Shown here piece after piece: positions 1 to 6,774 of a stretch of 15,702 nt of DNA. The notes beneath the pieces are model-generated. The model was not told the origin of the DNA. It was given only the letters and a program-made list of their open reading frames with translations, and made no database searches. The translations under genes and the position numbers were made by a program. Origin of the DNA: an uncultured Bacteroidales bacterium (GTDB taxonomy: Bacteria; Bacteroidota; Bacteroidia; Bacteroidales; WCHB1-69); assembly GCA_937949745.1 (NCBI GenBank), contig CALECM010000114.1, positions 1 through 15,702 of the forward strand, given 5' to 3'. Positions within the stretch are counted from its first letter, which is position 1, and the number at the start of each line of letters is the position of its first letter.

Positions 1-4
1 TTCA

Positions 5-550
5 CTATTTTATTTCTGTTTTCAACCATTCTTCAACTTTCTTTTTCAATACATTCTTCGCTTTAAATAACTGGGATCTGACCGTTGAATTGGAACATCC
101 CACTATTTCTGCAATCTCCTGTAATTCATAACCGTCTATTTCCCTCATGTTAAATATCGTGCGGTATCCTTCGGGAAGTTCCCGGATCATCCCGAGTAAA
201 ACATCCATTGGTACCGTCGCATCAGCAGGTACCGTAACTTCCGGCAGTTCCTGCGCCATTTCTTCTATATCCACCAGATTATTATTCACATTCTTTTTCC
301 GCTGGTTAGATATCAGGGTATTAACCGTAAGCCTCTTGATCCAGTAGCCAAGTGTGCTTTCAAACCTGAACCTATGGATATTGAGGAAAACTTTCACGAA
401 AACATCCTGAAGCATATCCTCGGCTTCACTCTGTGTTCTTGTATACCTTTTGCATATATTCAACATAGGCCCTGCAAAACGTTGATATAATATTTGCTGA
501 TATTTCGGCTTTCCGGAAATACATCCTTCTACTATTTCTTGATCAGTCAT
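5..550 (-). CDS. ECF-type RNA polymerase sigma factor (sigma-70 family)
   Basis: Probable alternative sigma factor that directs RNA polymerase to a specific promoter set. The 181-residue product has the ECF layout of region 2 and region 4 only. Region 2 runs from about residue 15 to 85 and includes EAEDMLQDVF followed by the YWIKRLTVNTLISNQRKK segment that contacts the -10 element. A variable linker follows, then region 4 from about residue 120 to 175, with LPEGYRTIFNMREIDGYELQEIAEIVG and the HTH recognition helix CSNSTVRSQLFKAK. I start it at the ATG at 550 (MTDQEIVEG); the frame also opens at an upstream TTG at 562, which is less likely. No Shine-Dalgarno is visible, as usual in Bacteroidetes. 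Any anti-sigma partner would lie to the left, outside the window. It diverges from the glycosylase-like gene. The family call is secure; the regulon cannot be inferred. Confidence 0.93.
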   Translation of the reverse strand: MTDQEIVEGCISGKPKYQQILYQRFAGPMLNICKRYTRTQSEAEDMLQDVFVKVFLNIHRFRFESTLGYWIKRLTVNTLISNQRKKNVNNNLVDIEEMAQELPEVTVPADATVPMDVLLGMIRELPEGYRTIFNMREIDGYELQEIAEIVGCSNSTVRSQLFKAKNVLKKKVEEWLKTEIK

Positions 551-617
551 CAAATATTTCAAAGTTATACAGTATTATTCAGACTCACAAAGCAGAAAAA
601 TGTTGCCTGAAATGTTT

Positions 618-633
618 TATTTTTGCAAAAATA
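618..633. promoter_or_regulatory. Palindrome with back-to-back divergent -7 boxes
   Basis: TATTTTTGCAAAAATA is a perfect 16-bp palindrome. Its right-facing half (618-625) matches the Bacteroidetes -7 box TAnnTTTG for the glycosylase-like gene starting at 653. Its left-facing half (626-633) matches the same box on the minus strand for the ECF sigma gene. Neither side has a clear TTTG -33 element at the usual 19-21 bp, so either promoter could be weak or activator-dependent. Motif matching only. Confidence 0.5.
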
Positions 634-652
634 TTAAAATTAATATTAAGGT

Positions 653-1195
653 ATGATACTGCCCCGCTCTTATTTTCAGGAAGAAGATGTGTTCATAATC
701 GGACGTGATTTGTTAGGGAAAAGTATTTTCACGTGTCTCGGTGGACAATTAAGCGGTGGTCTTATCACCGAAACAGTAGCTTATAAAGGATCACATCAGG
801 ATATTTATTCTCTTGCCGGTAAATTTTCAAATATGGACTCAGGAGGTTTTATATTTGTGGATTCATACGGAGATGAACGCATCGTTTTCAACCTGATTTC
901 AGGAAAGAAAGGCAAATTGGGTACTATTTCTATCCGGTCATTTATTCCTACTCATGGAGAAGAACTCGTTTTGCAACGTTGCGGAAAAGCCAGGATTTCC
1001 GCCGATATCGCAAATGAGCCTGAAAAAGTAGCCAAAGCGTTAGGTATCAAACCCGAACATAATGGACTCCAAATTCCTTCCCCGGGGATTTGGTTTGAAG
1101 ACAGGGATATCGTTATCCCGGAATCAGATATCATGACAATTCCGTCGGCAGAAACGGATTATCCGGGAGAACATTTCCGGTATTTTCCGAGATGA
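653..1195 (+). CDS. AAG-fold (DNA-3-methyladenine glycosylase-like) protein, probably catalytically degenerate
   Basis: Resembles the alkyladenine DNA glycosylase (AAG/MPG) family of base-excision repair enzymes: RDLLGKSIF near residue 18, GGLITETVAY at 35-44, a YG-x6-N block (Y72 to N80), TISIRSFIP around R95, VAKALGI near 127, and a C-terminal GEHFRYFPR. At 180 residues it is slightly shorter than typical bacterial members (about 190-210). By my alignment to human AAG, the general base E125 is V42 here, pocket residue H136 falls at or near L54, and the Y159 position is V69 or D70. The GPGKL motif has become EPEK. The DNA-intercalating tyrosine (Y72), an Asn (N80) and an Arg (R95) are kept. 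The fold and DNA contacts may persist without standard glycosylase chemistry. The frame is open and intact, so it is not an obvious pseudogene. It converges on DUF2851 with a 16-bp gap. Confidence 0.75.
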   Translation: MILPRSYFQEEDVFIIGRDLLGKSIFTCLGGQLSGGLITETVAYKGSHQDIYSLAGKFSNMDSGGFIFVDSYGDERIVFNLISGKKGKLGTISIRSFIPTHGEELVLQRCGKARISADIANEPEKVAKALGIKPEHNGLQIPSPGIWFEDRDIVIPESDIMTIPSAETDYPGEHFRYFPR

Positions 1196-1211
1196 CCAGT
1201 TTAAATTTTAA

Positions 1212-2504
1212 TCACTCTTTCCTATTTCCATGTTTTCTCAGCACAAAAGATCCGACAGGGCAATCCAGGCATTTTTTCGAAGTACAGTATCGTGCCTTCA
1301 ATTCCAGTATAGCTTGTGAATATAAAGCGCCCTTGGCGGGGAAACCGGCTTCTTTGTAATATCTGGTGATACGGTTTTCTTCGAAAGGAATATCTTCCAG
1401 CATAGACACGGCCCTGATCTGTAATTCTTCTTTACCGTGAAAGGCACCATAAGAAAAAAGAAACGGAACCATTGTATTAATCAGGAGAAGATATAACGAA
1501 TCCTTACCCAAAGTAATGCAACGGGCCTTAACCGGCTTCCCGAATTTATAATGGGTTTCCCAGTATACATCAGGCGTGCAGCATATAAGTTCCTCCAGTT
1601 CATGTTCTCCCAACGCTTCATGAATCAACCGATGAAAAAGGTCCGGTACGGTATGAATCAATTCACTCAACTGGGCCAGTCTGATACAGGGGAAATTCCG
1701 TGGCCTCAAACGCAGATAACTCCAGTGCCGTGGCGAAAGCGGGACCAATTTGTATTTATACTGCAAGTAATGATATTCCGATTGTAATGACTGGAAATAA
1801 GGATCATCCATTTCTGTTTGCAGCATACCGGCCTGCCCGAAAATAAGGGCGTAAACCTGCAACTTAGATCCCGCATGTTTCACGATCGAAGAATAAGGAA
1901 TACTTTTAGACAGTAATTCAAACGCAGGAGTATTGGTCTTAAATCCGAAATTAGAGACTAAGAGCCTGAAAAAGGCTTCTTCCCAATTGCCCGTGCAAAG
2001 ATCCACGATATCCAGTACTAATTTTTGCCGCTTTAATAACCTTTCCATGGTCATCGCGGATAAAAAAGAGGAAAAACGGAGGGAATCTATCTCCGGCAAT
2101 AGTGAACGGCAGGGAAGATCATTTTCAGCCAATGACATTTCACGGTAGCGATCAAGCAGGTCATCCGGAATATGCTCTTTGAGTTCGAGCGTGGGATATT
2201 TTTCATGAGATGAGCGATAAATATCCATATCGTTCTCATAAACCACATGTAATATCACCGATTGATACTTCTGGTCCTGATGATGGCCGTGCTTCAGCCA
2301 GTCGGAACTCAAAATATGGATTTCCACATCCCCAGCCCAGGTAATATCGTCAATTTTTACTATAGCCTGCTTAAAATCGGGTCCGGCATCCGGATGTGGA
2401 AAACCGGGATGGATAACTTTCAGGGACTGTCCCGTAACGGTGGTAAGATCGACAAAACGATAGAGGCGATGCCTCCATACATAGTGGAGAAAGGATTCAC
2501 GCAT
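1212..2504 (-). CDS. DUF2851 family protein
   Basis: Matches the Bacteroidetes-centred DUF2851 family in length (430 residues) and in its conserved N-terminal block: FLHYVWRHRLY, HPGFPHPDAGPDFKQA, WAGDVEIHILSSDW, then an H/D-rich stretch (HGHHQDQKYQSVILHVVYEND). The function is unknown. I see D43 in GPDF, then E61 and H63 in VEIH, and D68 in SSDW on predicted beta-strands, a spacing that recalls a PD-(D/E)XK nuclease core. This is inference, not an established assignment. The C-terminus carries C407-x4-C412-x2-C415 (YCTSKKCLDCPVG), possibly a metal-binding knuckle. It is read leftward from a good promoter at 2583-2613 and stands alone, converging with the AAG-like gene. The family call is firm; no molecular role can be assigned. 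Confidence 0.85.
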   Translation of the reverse strand: MRESFLHYVWRHRLYRFVDLTTVTGQSLKVIHPGFPHPDAGPDFKQAIVKIDDITWAGDVEIHILSSDWLKHGHHQDQKYQSVILHVVYENDMDIYRSSHEKYPTLELKEHIPDDLLDRYREMSLAENDLPCRSLLPEIDSLRFSSFLSAMTMERLLKRQKLVLDIVDLCTGNWEEAFFRLLVSNFGFKTNTPAFELLSKSIPYSSIVKHAGSKLQVYALIFGQAGMLQTEMDDPYFQSLQSEYHYLQYKYKLVPLSPRHWSYLRLRPRNFPCIRLAQLSELIHTVPDLFHRLIHEALGEHELEELICCTPDVYWETHYKFGKPVKARCITLGKDSLYLLLINTMVPFLFSYGAFHGKEELQIRAVSMLEDIPFEENRITRYYKEAGFPAKGALYSQAILELKARYCTSKKCLDCPVGSFVLRKHGNRKE

Positions 2505-2582
2505 ATCAAAGAGTTTAATAATTTTGCTATCATAGAGTTAGATCAGTAGACATAGTTATAGTAGTGTAACTCTTTACTCAAA

Positions 2583-2613
2583 CAAAAATAAAGCTTTTGA
2601 CCCATATTTCAAA
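2583..2613 (-). promoter_or_regulatory. Bacteroidetes-type promoter for DUF2851
   Basis: On the minus strand, TTTG (2610-2613) and TATTTTTG (2583-2590) are 19 bp apart. This fits the Bacteroidetes consensus TTTG-N19-21-TAnnTTTG at the correct spacing. The predicted transcript start near 2576 gives a leader of about 70 nt before the DUF2851 start at 2504. Confidence 0.65.
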
Positions 2614-2614
2614 A

Positions 2615-2646
2615 TTTGATTTTCAACATTCCATAATTTATTTTTG
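2615..2646 (+). promoter_or_regulatory. Bacteroidetes-type promoter P1 for rpmE2
   Basis: TTTG at 2615-2618 and TATTTTTG at 2639-2646 are separated by 20 bp, matching both consensus elements and the spacing. The -33 box lies one base from the oppositely oriented -33 box of the DUF2851 promoter. The predicted start near 2653 gives a leader of about 70 nt before the L31 ATG at 2723. Confidence 0.6.
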
Positions 2647-2687
2647 AAAATATAATCCGATATGATATGATATATGAAAAAAAAATG

Positions 2688-2695
2688 TATTTTTG
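2688..2695 (+). promoter_or_regulatory. Second -7 box (P2) for rpmE2
   Basis: TATTTTTG lies 27 bp before the L31 ATG and matches TAnnTTTG exactly. There is no TTTG at the usual upstream distance, only an AT-rich stretch. It may be a second, closer promoter, or a chance match in AT-rich sequence. Confidence 0.45.
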
Positions 2696-2722
2696 CACTC
2701 CGAATTTTAAAAGCAGAAAGCA

Positions 2723-2989
2723 ATGAAAAAAGAAATTCATCCGAAGGAATATAGGGCAGTGGTTTTCAAAGATATGTCTAACGAAATCGCCTTTTTAACC
2801 AAATCAACCGTAAACACGAGAGATACTATCGTTTGGGAAGACGGAAAAGAATATCCGTTGGTAAAACTGGAAATCTCCAATACCTCCCATCCTTTCTTTA
2901 CCGGTAAAATGAAACTGGTCGACACGGCAGGTCGCGTTGATAAATTCAGGAACAAATACGCCAAACATTTTGAAAATAAAAATAACTAA
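2723..2989 (+). CDS. rpmE2: 50S ribosomal protein L31 type B
   Basis: Component of the large ribosomal subunit that bridges to the small subunit at the central protuberance. The 88 residues contain the type B signature: MKKEIHPKEYRAVVFKD, the extended loop with TKSTVNTRDTIVWEDGKEYPLVKLEISNTSHPFFTGK, and the basic end DTAGRVDKFRNKYAKHF. The zinc-binding cysteines of type A L31 are absent, so this is the zinc-independent paralogue form. In many bacteria type B is made under zinc limitation, but in Bacteroidetes it is often the only L31. No Zur box was recognised upstream. It has two candidate promoters and is followed by a strong intrinsic terminator 23 bp after its stop. It is likely monocistronic, with possible read-through into the glmU-like gene. 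Confidence 0.97.
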   Translation: MKKEIHPKEYRAVVFKDMSNEIAFLTKSTVNTRDTIVWEDGKEYPLVKLEISNTSHPFFTGKMKLVDTAGRVDKFRNKYAKHFENKNN

Positions 2990-3011
2990 TCCAGGTTATT
3001 TACTAAAGTTT

Positions 3012-3050
3012 ACTGAGGCCTTTTTCCAAAAAAGCCTCAGTTTTTATTTT
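3012..3050 (+). terminator. Rho-independent terminator after rpmE2, abutting glmU-like start
   Basis: ACTGAGGC (3012-3019) pairs with GCCTCAGT (3034-3041). The stem is extended inward by a T-run facing an A-run around a short loop, and a T-rich tract follows at 3041-3050. The last T is only 5 bp before the next ATG at 3056, so the terminator sits where a leader and ribosome-binding site would normally be. Confidence 0.85.
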
Positions 3051-3055
3051 CAATA

Positions 3056-4279
3056 ATGAATATCATCTTATTTGACGGAACCTCCAGGGAATCTCTTTTT
3101 CCCATGACCTTAACCAGGCCCGTAGCAGAATTGCGACTTGGCATTTTGACTATCCGTGAAAAATGGCAGTTTTATCTCCAATCTCATGCTACAACAGCTA
3201 CGGTCCCCTACCTCCAGACCAAGTTTTCCATTCATCTTTCCGACGATAATTTATGGATTGACGGAGCGCTAATACCTTCCTCCTATCTTTTGCAACATAT
3301 CACTTCCCTGGAACCCGGAGAGGCACTGAAATACCGTGACCGGATCATCGCTTTTAGAAGTTCGGGAACTTCTATTCCAGATTTGTACTCCTCCGACGGG
3401 AAATGGTCAACTGAAAACGTCAAAACGCTTACCAATTCGGTTAAAATATTTCCGGAAAACGAAGAGTTGATCTTTACAGACCGGTTAACGGATCTGTTTT
3501 CGTATAATGAGCAGGAGATCAGACAGGATTACCTATTACTGGCACCTCAGGCGAAAAGTTTCTCTATTGCCAAAAATAATCTGCTTATCGGACCGGGTAA
3601 AAATCTCTATGTCGCCTCACAGGTTATCATGGAAGGCGCTATATTGAACTGCAAGGAAGGTCCTATTTATATCGGCAAAGGAGCCCGCATAGGCGAAGGA
3701 AGTATTATTACCGGGCCGGTGGCTATCGGCGAATATGCGGTGGTGAAACCGGGAGCCCGTATTTGCGGAGGATCTACAATCGGTCCCTATTGTAAAGTTG
3801 GCGGAGAAAATAACAATGTGGTATTTCATAGTTTTTCCAATAAAGCCCATGACGGCTATCTGGGAAACGCCGTGATAGGCAGCTGGTGTAATATCGGCGC
3901 CGGCAGCAATTTCTCCAATCTCCAGAACAGTTATCAGGATATTAAGCAGTGGCATTACCCCTCCGGCACATTTGTTAATACAAACTTAAAATTCTGTGGC
4001 GTGACCATGGGCGACTATACCACATGCAGTATTAACTCCATGTTCAATACAGGAACGGTTTTGGGCGTGGGATGTAATCTTTTCGGGCCGGATTTCCACA
4101 GGAAGTTCGTTCCATCTTTTTCTTACGGGGGTAGGAATTCCGGATATACCGTCAATGCCCTTCCGAAGCTTCTGGAAACGGCTTCCGTAATGCATGAAAG
4201 ACGTGGGAAATCATTTGGCCACGCAGATAGAATTCTTATCGAATTCTTATTTGATAATAAAAATATATTACATCTGTAA
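3056..4279 (+). CDS. GlmU-like bifunctional sugar-nucleotidyltransferase/acyltransferase (alternative bacterial GlmU type)
   Basis: Matches the Bacteroidetes alternative GlmU family, proposed to make UDP-N-acetylglucosamine from glucosamine-1-phosphate by acetylation and uridylylation for peptidoglycan and LPS. The first half (residues 1 to about 170) starts MNIILFDGTSRESLFPMTLT, a divergent nucleotidyltransferase domain without the classical LAAGxGTRM loop. From about residue 175 to 345 there are left-handed beta-helix hexapeptide repeats (for example IYIGKGARIGEGSIITGPVAIGEYAVV) and the characteristic NKAHDGYLG and GAGSNFSNL blocks expected near the acyltransferase site. The length of 407 residues fits the family (about 390-410). 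No promoter is seen between the L31 terminator and the ATG, so expression may depend on read-through. A weak hairpin follows the stop. The enzymatic assignment rests on family resemblance. Confidence 0.85.
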   Translation: MNIILFDGTSRESLFPMTLTRPVAELRLGILTIREKWQFYLQSHATTATVPYLQTKFSIHLSDDNLWIDGALIPSSYLLQHITSLEPGEALKYRDRIIAFRSSGTSIPDLYSSDGKWSTENVKTLTNSVKIFPENEELIFTDRLTDLFSYNEQEIRQDYLLLAPQAKSFSIAKNNLLIGPGKNLYVASQVIMEGAILNCKEGPIYIGKGARIGEGSIITGPVAIGEYAVVKPGARICGGSTIGPYCKVGGENNNVVFHSFSNKAHDGYLGNAVIGSWCNIGAGSNFSNLQNSYQDIKQWHYPSGTFVNTNLKFCGVTMGDYTTCSINSMFNTGTVLGVGCNLFGPDFHRKFVPSFSYGGRNSGYTVNALPKLLETASVMHERRGKSFGHADRILIEFLFDNKNILHL

Positions 4280-4283
4280 AATT

Positions 4284-4310
4284 AAGGGTAAAAAATGAAC
4301 CCTTTCTATA
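4284..4310 (+). terminator. Weak hairpin after glmU-like gene
   Basis: AAGGGT (4284-4289) pairs perfectly with ACCCTT (4299-4304) around a 9-nt A-rich loop and is followed by TTCTATA. It lies 4 bp after the stop codon. The stem is short and the T-tract is broken, so termination would be inefficient at best. Confidence 0.4.
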
Positions 4311-4316
4311 TTTAAG

Positions 4317-4348
4317 TGTTAGTAAGTTTGCGTAAAACTACACTAACA
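4317..4348 (+). promoter_or_regulatory. lon -7 box embedded in an inverted repeat (candidate operator)
   Basis: TAAGTTTG at 4323-4330 is an exact TAnnTTTG -7 box that predicts a start near 4337, about 20 nt before the lon ATG. It is enclosed by TGTTAGT (4317-4323) and ACTAACA (4342-4348), a perfect 7-bp inverted repeat. An inner AGTTT/AAACT pair (4325-4329, 4335-4339) lies between the arms. The repeat spans the -7 box to the early transcript, a position typical of a repressor operator. It does not match CIRCE (HrcA) or CtsR sites. Confidence 0.55.
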
Positions 4349-4356
4349 GAATAAAT

Positions 4357-6774
4357 ATGAATGACAACTATCTCATCAACGATTTCTTTAATAGTGAATC
4401 CAATTTCATACCGCTTTTTTCTCTGGAGGACGAGGAACTTTTAAAGAAAGAGAATATGCCGGATGTAATACCCATATTGCCTTTACGCAATACGGTATTA
4501 TTCCCGGGTATGGTGATCCCTATTACGCTTGGAAGGAATAAATCCATACGGTTGGCACAGGATTATGCCCGGACTGACGAGCCTATCGGTGTAATTACGC
4601 AACGTGAGAACGATATTGAAGATCCTGCCATTAACGATATGTATCCCGTGGGTACGCTAGCAAGGATCATTAAATTCGTGTCCATGCCTGACGGAAGTGT
4701 GACGATCCTTGTACAGGGAATGAAACGCTTCTGCCTCCAGAAACTCATCCAGGTTGAACCCTATTATAAAGCGGAAATAAGCGAATATCAAACCAACGAA
4801 TTCGATAGCGAAGTTACGAATAGTGAAAATTTCGGGGCGCTTATCGGGACTATTCGCGATACGGCCATCGCCATGATCAGGTTATCCCCTAACCTGCCTA
4901 ATGAAACCGCTTTTGCCTTAAAAAACATAGAAGCGCCTATCTTCCTTTTGAATTATATCGCGTCCAATCTTTCCGCATCCGTGGAAGAAAAACAAAGTAT
5001 ACTTGAAATGCAGGATGTGGAAGAACGGGCAAAAGTGATACTCAAATTGTTGAATAAAGATCTGCAACATATCGAGCTTAAAAACCAGATCCAGTTTAAG
5101 TCGAGGCAGGAAATGGATAAGCAGCAGCGGGAATATTACCTGAATGAGCAGATGAAAACCATTCAGCAGGAACTGGGCGGATCACCGTCGGAGAAAGCGG
5201 CCAGCGAATTACTGGAAAAGGCGAAGAAGAAAAAATGGGGAGAAGAAACCCAGCGGATCTTTGATACGGAACTTCAAAAATTACAGCGTACCAATCCGAT
5301 GTCACCGGATTATTCGGTACAACTCAATTACCTGGAATTATTGGTGGATCTTCCATGGAATGAATACAGCGTTGACCACTTCGACCTTAAGAAAGCACGT
5401 AAAATACTTGATCATGATCATTTTGGTCTCGATAAGGTTAAGGACAGAATCATCGAGTACCTGGCCATATTGAAATTAAAAGGAGATATGAAATCTCCCA
5501 TATTATGTCTTGCCGGCCCTCCCGGAGTAGGTAAAACATCCCTGGGACATTCCATTGCTGAAGCTCTGGGCAGGAAATACATCCGGATTTCTTTAGGCGG
5601 ACTCCGTGATGAATCGGAGATCAGGGGGCATCGTAAAACTTATATCGGCGCCATGCCGGGAAGGATTATCCAAAGTATGCGAAAAGCCGGATATTCAAAC
5701 CCCGTATTCGTATTGGATGAAATTGATAAAGTTTTAGGCATGAATATGCAGGGGGACCCTTCGGCAGCATTGCTCGAAGTACTGGATCCTGAACAAAATA
5801 GCGCTTTCTATGACAATTATCTGGAAACAAGTTATGACCTGTCCAAAGTTCTGTTTATCGCTACCGCCAACGACCTGAATACGATTCATCCCGCACTACG
5901 TGACAGGATGGAAATAATCGACATTCCGGGTTATCTGCTGGAAGAGAAACTGCAGATCGCGAAAAAACATTTGATCCCTAAACAGCTTAAAGAGCACGGG
6001 ATCGATAAAAACGACCTTACCTTTACCGATAAGATAATTGAAACCATTGTAACGGACTATACCCGTGAATCGGGTGTCAGGACTTTAGAAAAAACCATCG
6101 CCAAAATCATCAGGAACCGTGCGGCCCAACTGGTACAATATGGCGAGATGGAAAAGAAAATCACTCTGGAAGACCTGCACAAGATTCTGGGATCGCCCAT
6201 TTTCCAAAAAGAAAAATCCATTGACAATAAAGTACCGGGTGTCGCTACCGGATTAGCCTGGACACCGGTGGGCGGAGAGATCCTGTTTGTGGAATCGTTG
6301 ACCAGCAAGGGAAAAGGAGGATTGACTTTAACGGGAAATCTTGGTGATGTTATGAAAGAATCGGCAACCATAGCCTACGAATATTTCAAATCCCATTCAA
6401 AAGAATACGGCATTGAACCTGACGTTTTCGAAACCACCAAAATACATGTCCATGTTCCGGAAGGCGCAACTCCGAAAGACGGTCCCTCAGCCGGAATCAC
6501 GATTTTGGCTTCTTTGATCTCTTCTTTCACATCCCGGAAAATAAGGCCGAAAATCGCCATGACCGGAGAAATTACTTTAAGGGGAAAATTACTGCCTGTG
6601 GGGGGTATCAAAGAAAAAATACTGGCCGCCAAAAGAGTCGGGATATACGATATTGTACTTTCGGCTGAAAACAAAAAGAATGTGGATGACATCAAAGAAA
6701 ACTTTATCGAAGGAATGCACTTTCATTACTTTGATTCCATGAAAGATGCGATCAAATATATCCTGATGGATTAA
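4357..6774 (+). CDS. lon: ATP-dependent protease Lon (LonA type)
   Basis: Cytosolic AAA+ serine protease that unfolds and degrades misfolded and regulatory proteins. The 805 residues are colinear with LonA: an N-terminal substrate-recognition domain (IPILPLRNTVLFPGMVIPI near 40-58), a coiled-coil region near 245-310 (QKQREYYLNEQMKTIQQELG-like), Walker A GPPGVGKT at 387-394 (K393), Walker B VFVLDE at 450-455, then the C-terminal protease domain. The catalytic dyad is present: S711 in PKDGPSAG and K754 in GGIKEK, with the same spacing as S679/K722 of E. coli Lon. No frameshift was seen. The promoter lies within an inverted repeat just upstream. Its 3' end overlaps the 3' end of the convergent sirtuin gene by 23 bp. 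Assignment is essentially certain. Confidence 0.98.
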   Translation: MNDNYLINDFFNSESNFIPLFSLEDEELLKKENMPDVIPILPLRNTVLFPGMVIPITLGRNKSIRLAQDYARTDEPIGVITQRENDIEDPAINDMYPVGTLARIIKFVSMPDGSVTILVQGMKRFCLQKLIQVEPYYKAEISEYQTNEFDSEVTNSENFGALIGTIRDTAIAMIRLSPNLPNETAFALKNIEAPIFLLNYIASNLSASVEEKQSILEMQDVEERAKVILKLLNKDLQHIELKNQIQFKSRQEMDKQQREYYLNEQMKTIQQELGGSPSEKAASELLEKAKKKKWGEETQRIFDTELQKLQRTNPMSPDYSVQLNYLELLVDLPWNEYSVDHFDLKKARKILDHDHFGLDKVKDRIIEYLAILKLKGDMKSPILCLAGPPGVGKTSLGHSIAEALGRKYIRISLGGLRDESEIRGHRKTYIGAMPGRIIQSMRKAGYSNPVFVLDEIDKVLGMNMQGDPSAALLEVLDPEQNSAFYDNYLETSYDLSKVLFIATANDLNTIHPALRDRMEIIDIPGYLLEEKLQIAKKHLIPKQLKEHGIDKNDLTFTDKIIETIVTDYTRESGVRTLEKTIAKIIRNRAAQLVQYGEMEKKITLEDLHKILGSPIFQKEKSIDNKVPGVATGLAWTPVGGEILFVESLTSKGKGGLTLTGNLGDVMKESATIAYEYFKSHSKEYGIEPDVFETTKIHVHVPEGATPKDGPSAGITILASLISSFTSRKIRPKIAMTGEITLRGKLLPVGGIKEKILAAKRVGIYDIVLSAENKKNVDDIKENFIEGMHFHYFDSMKDAIKYILMD

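Noticed and set aside
551..562. Upstream TTG start at 562 for the ECF sigma gene
   Set aside because: An ATG 12 bp downstream (550) begins a typical sigma N-terminus (MTDQEIV), so the four extra residues are less likely.
653..2504. A two-gene DNA defence system formed by the AAG-like and DUF2851 genes
   Set aside because: The genes are convergent, not an operon, DUF2851 is a widely distributed core gene in Bacteroidetes, and there are no other defence or mobile genes nearby.
2505..2722. Zur operator controlling L31 type B
   Set aside because: No recognisable Zur palindrome was found; zinc regulation cannot be supported from the sequence.
3617..3955. Minus-strand open frame inside the glmU-like gene (112 codons)
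   Set aside because: Shadow of the glycine-rich hexapeptide repeat region; composition and absence of a start context argue against it.
4317..4348. CIRCE (HrcA) or CtsR heat-shock operator at lon
   Set aside because: The arms do not match TTAGCACTC/GAGTGCTAA or the GGTCAAA heptads; kept only as an unknown inverted repeat.
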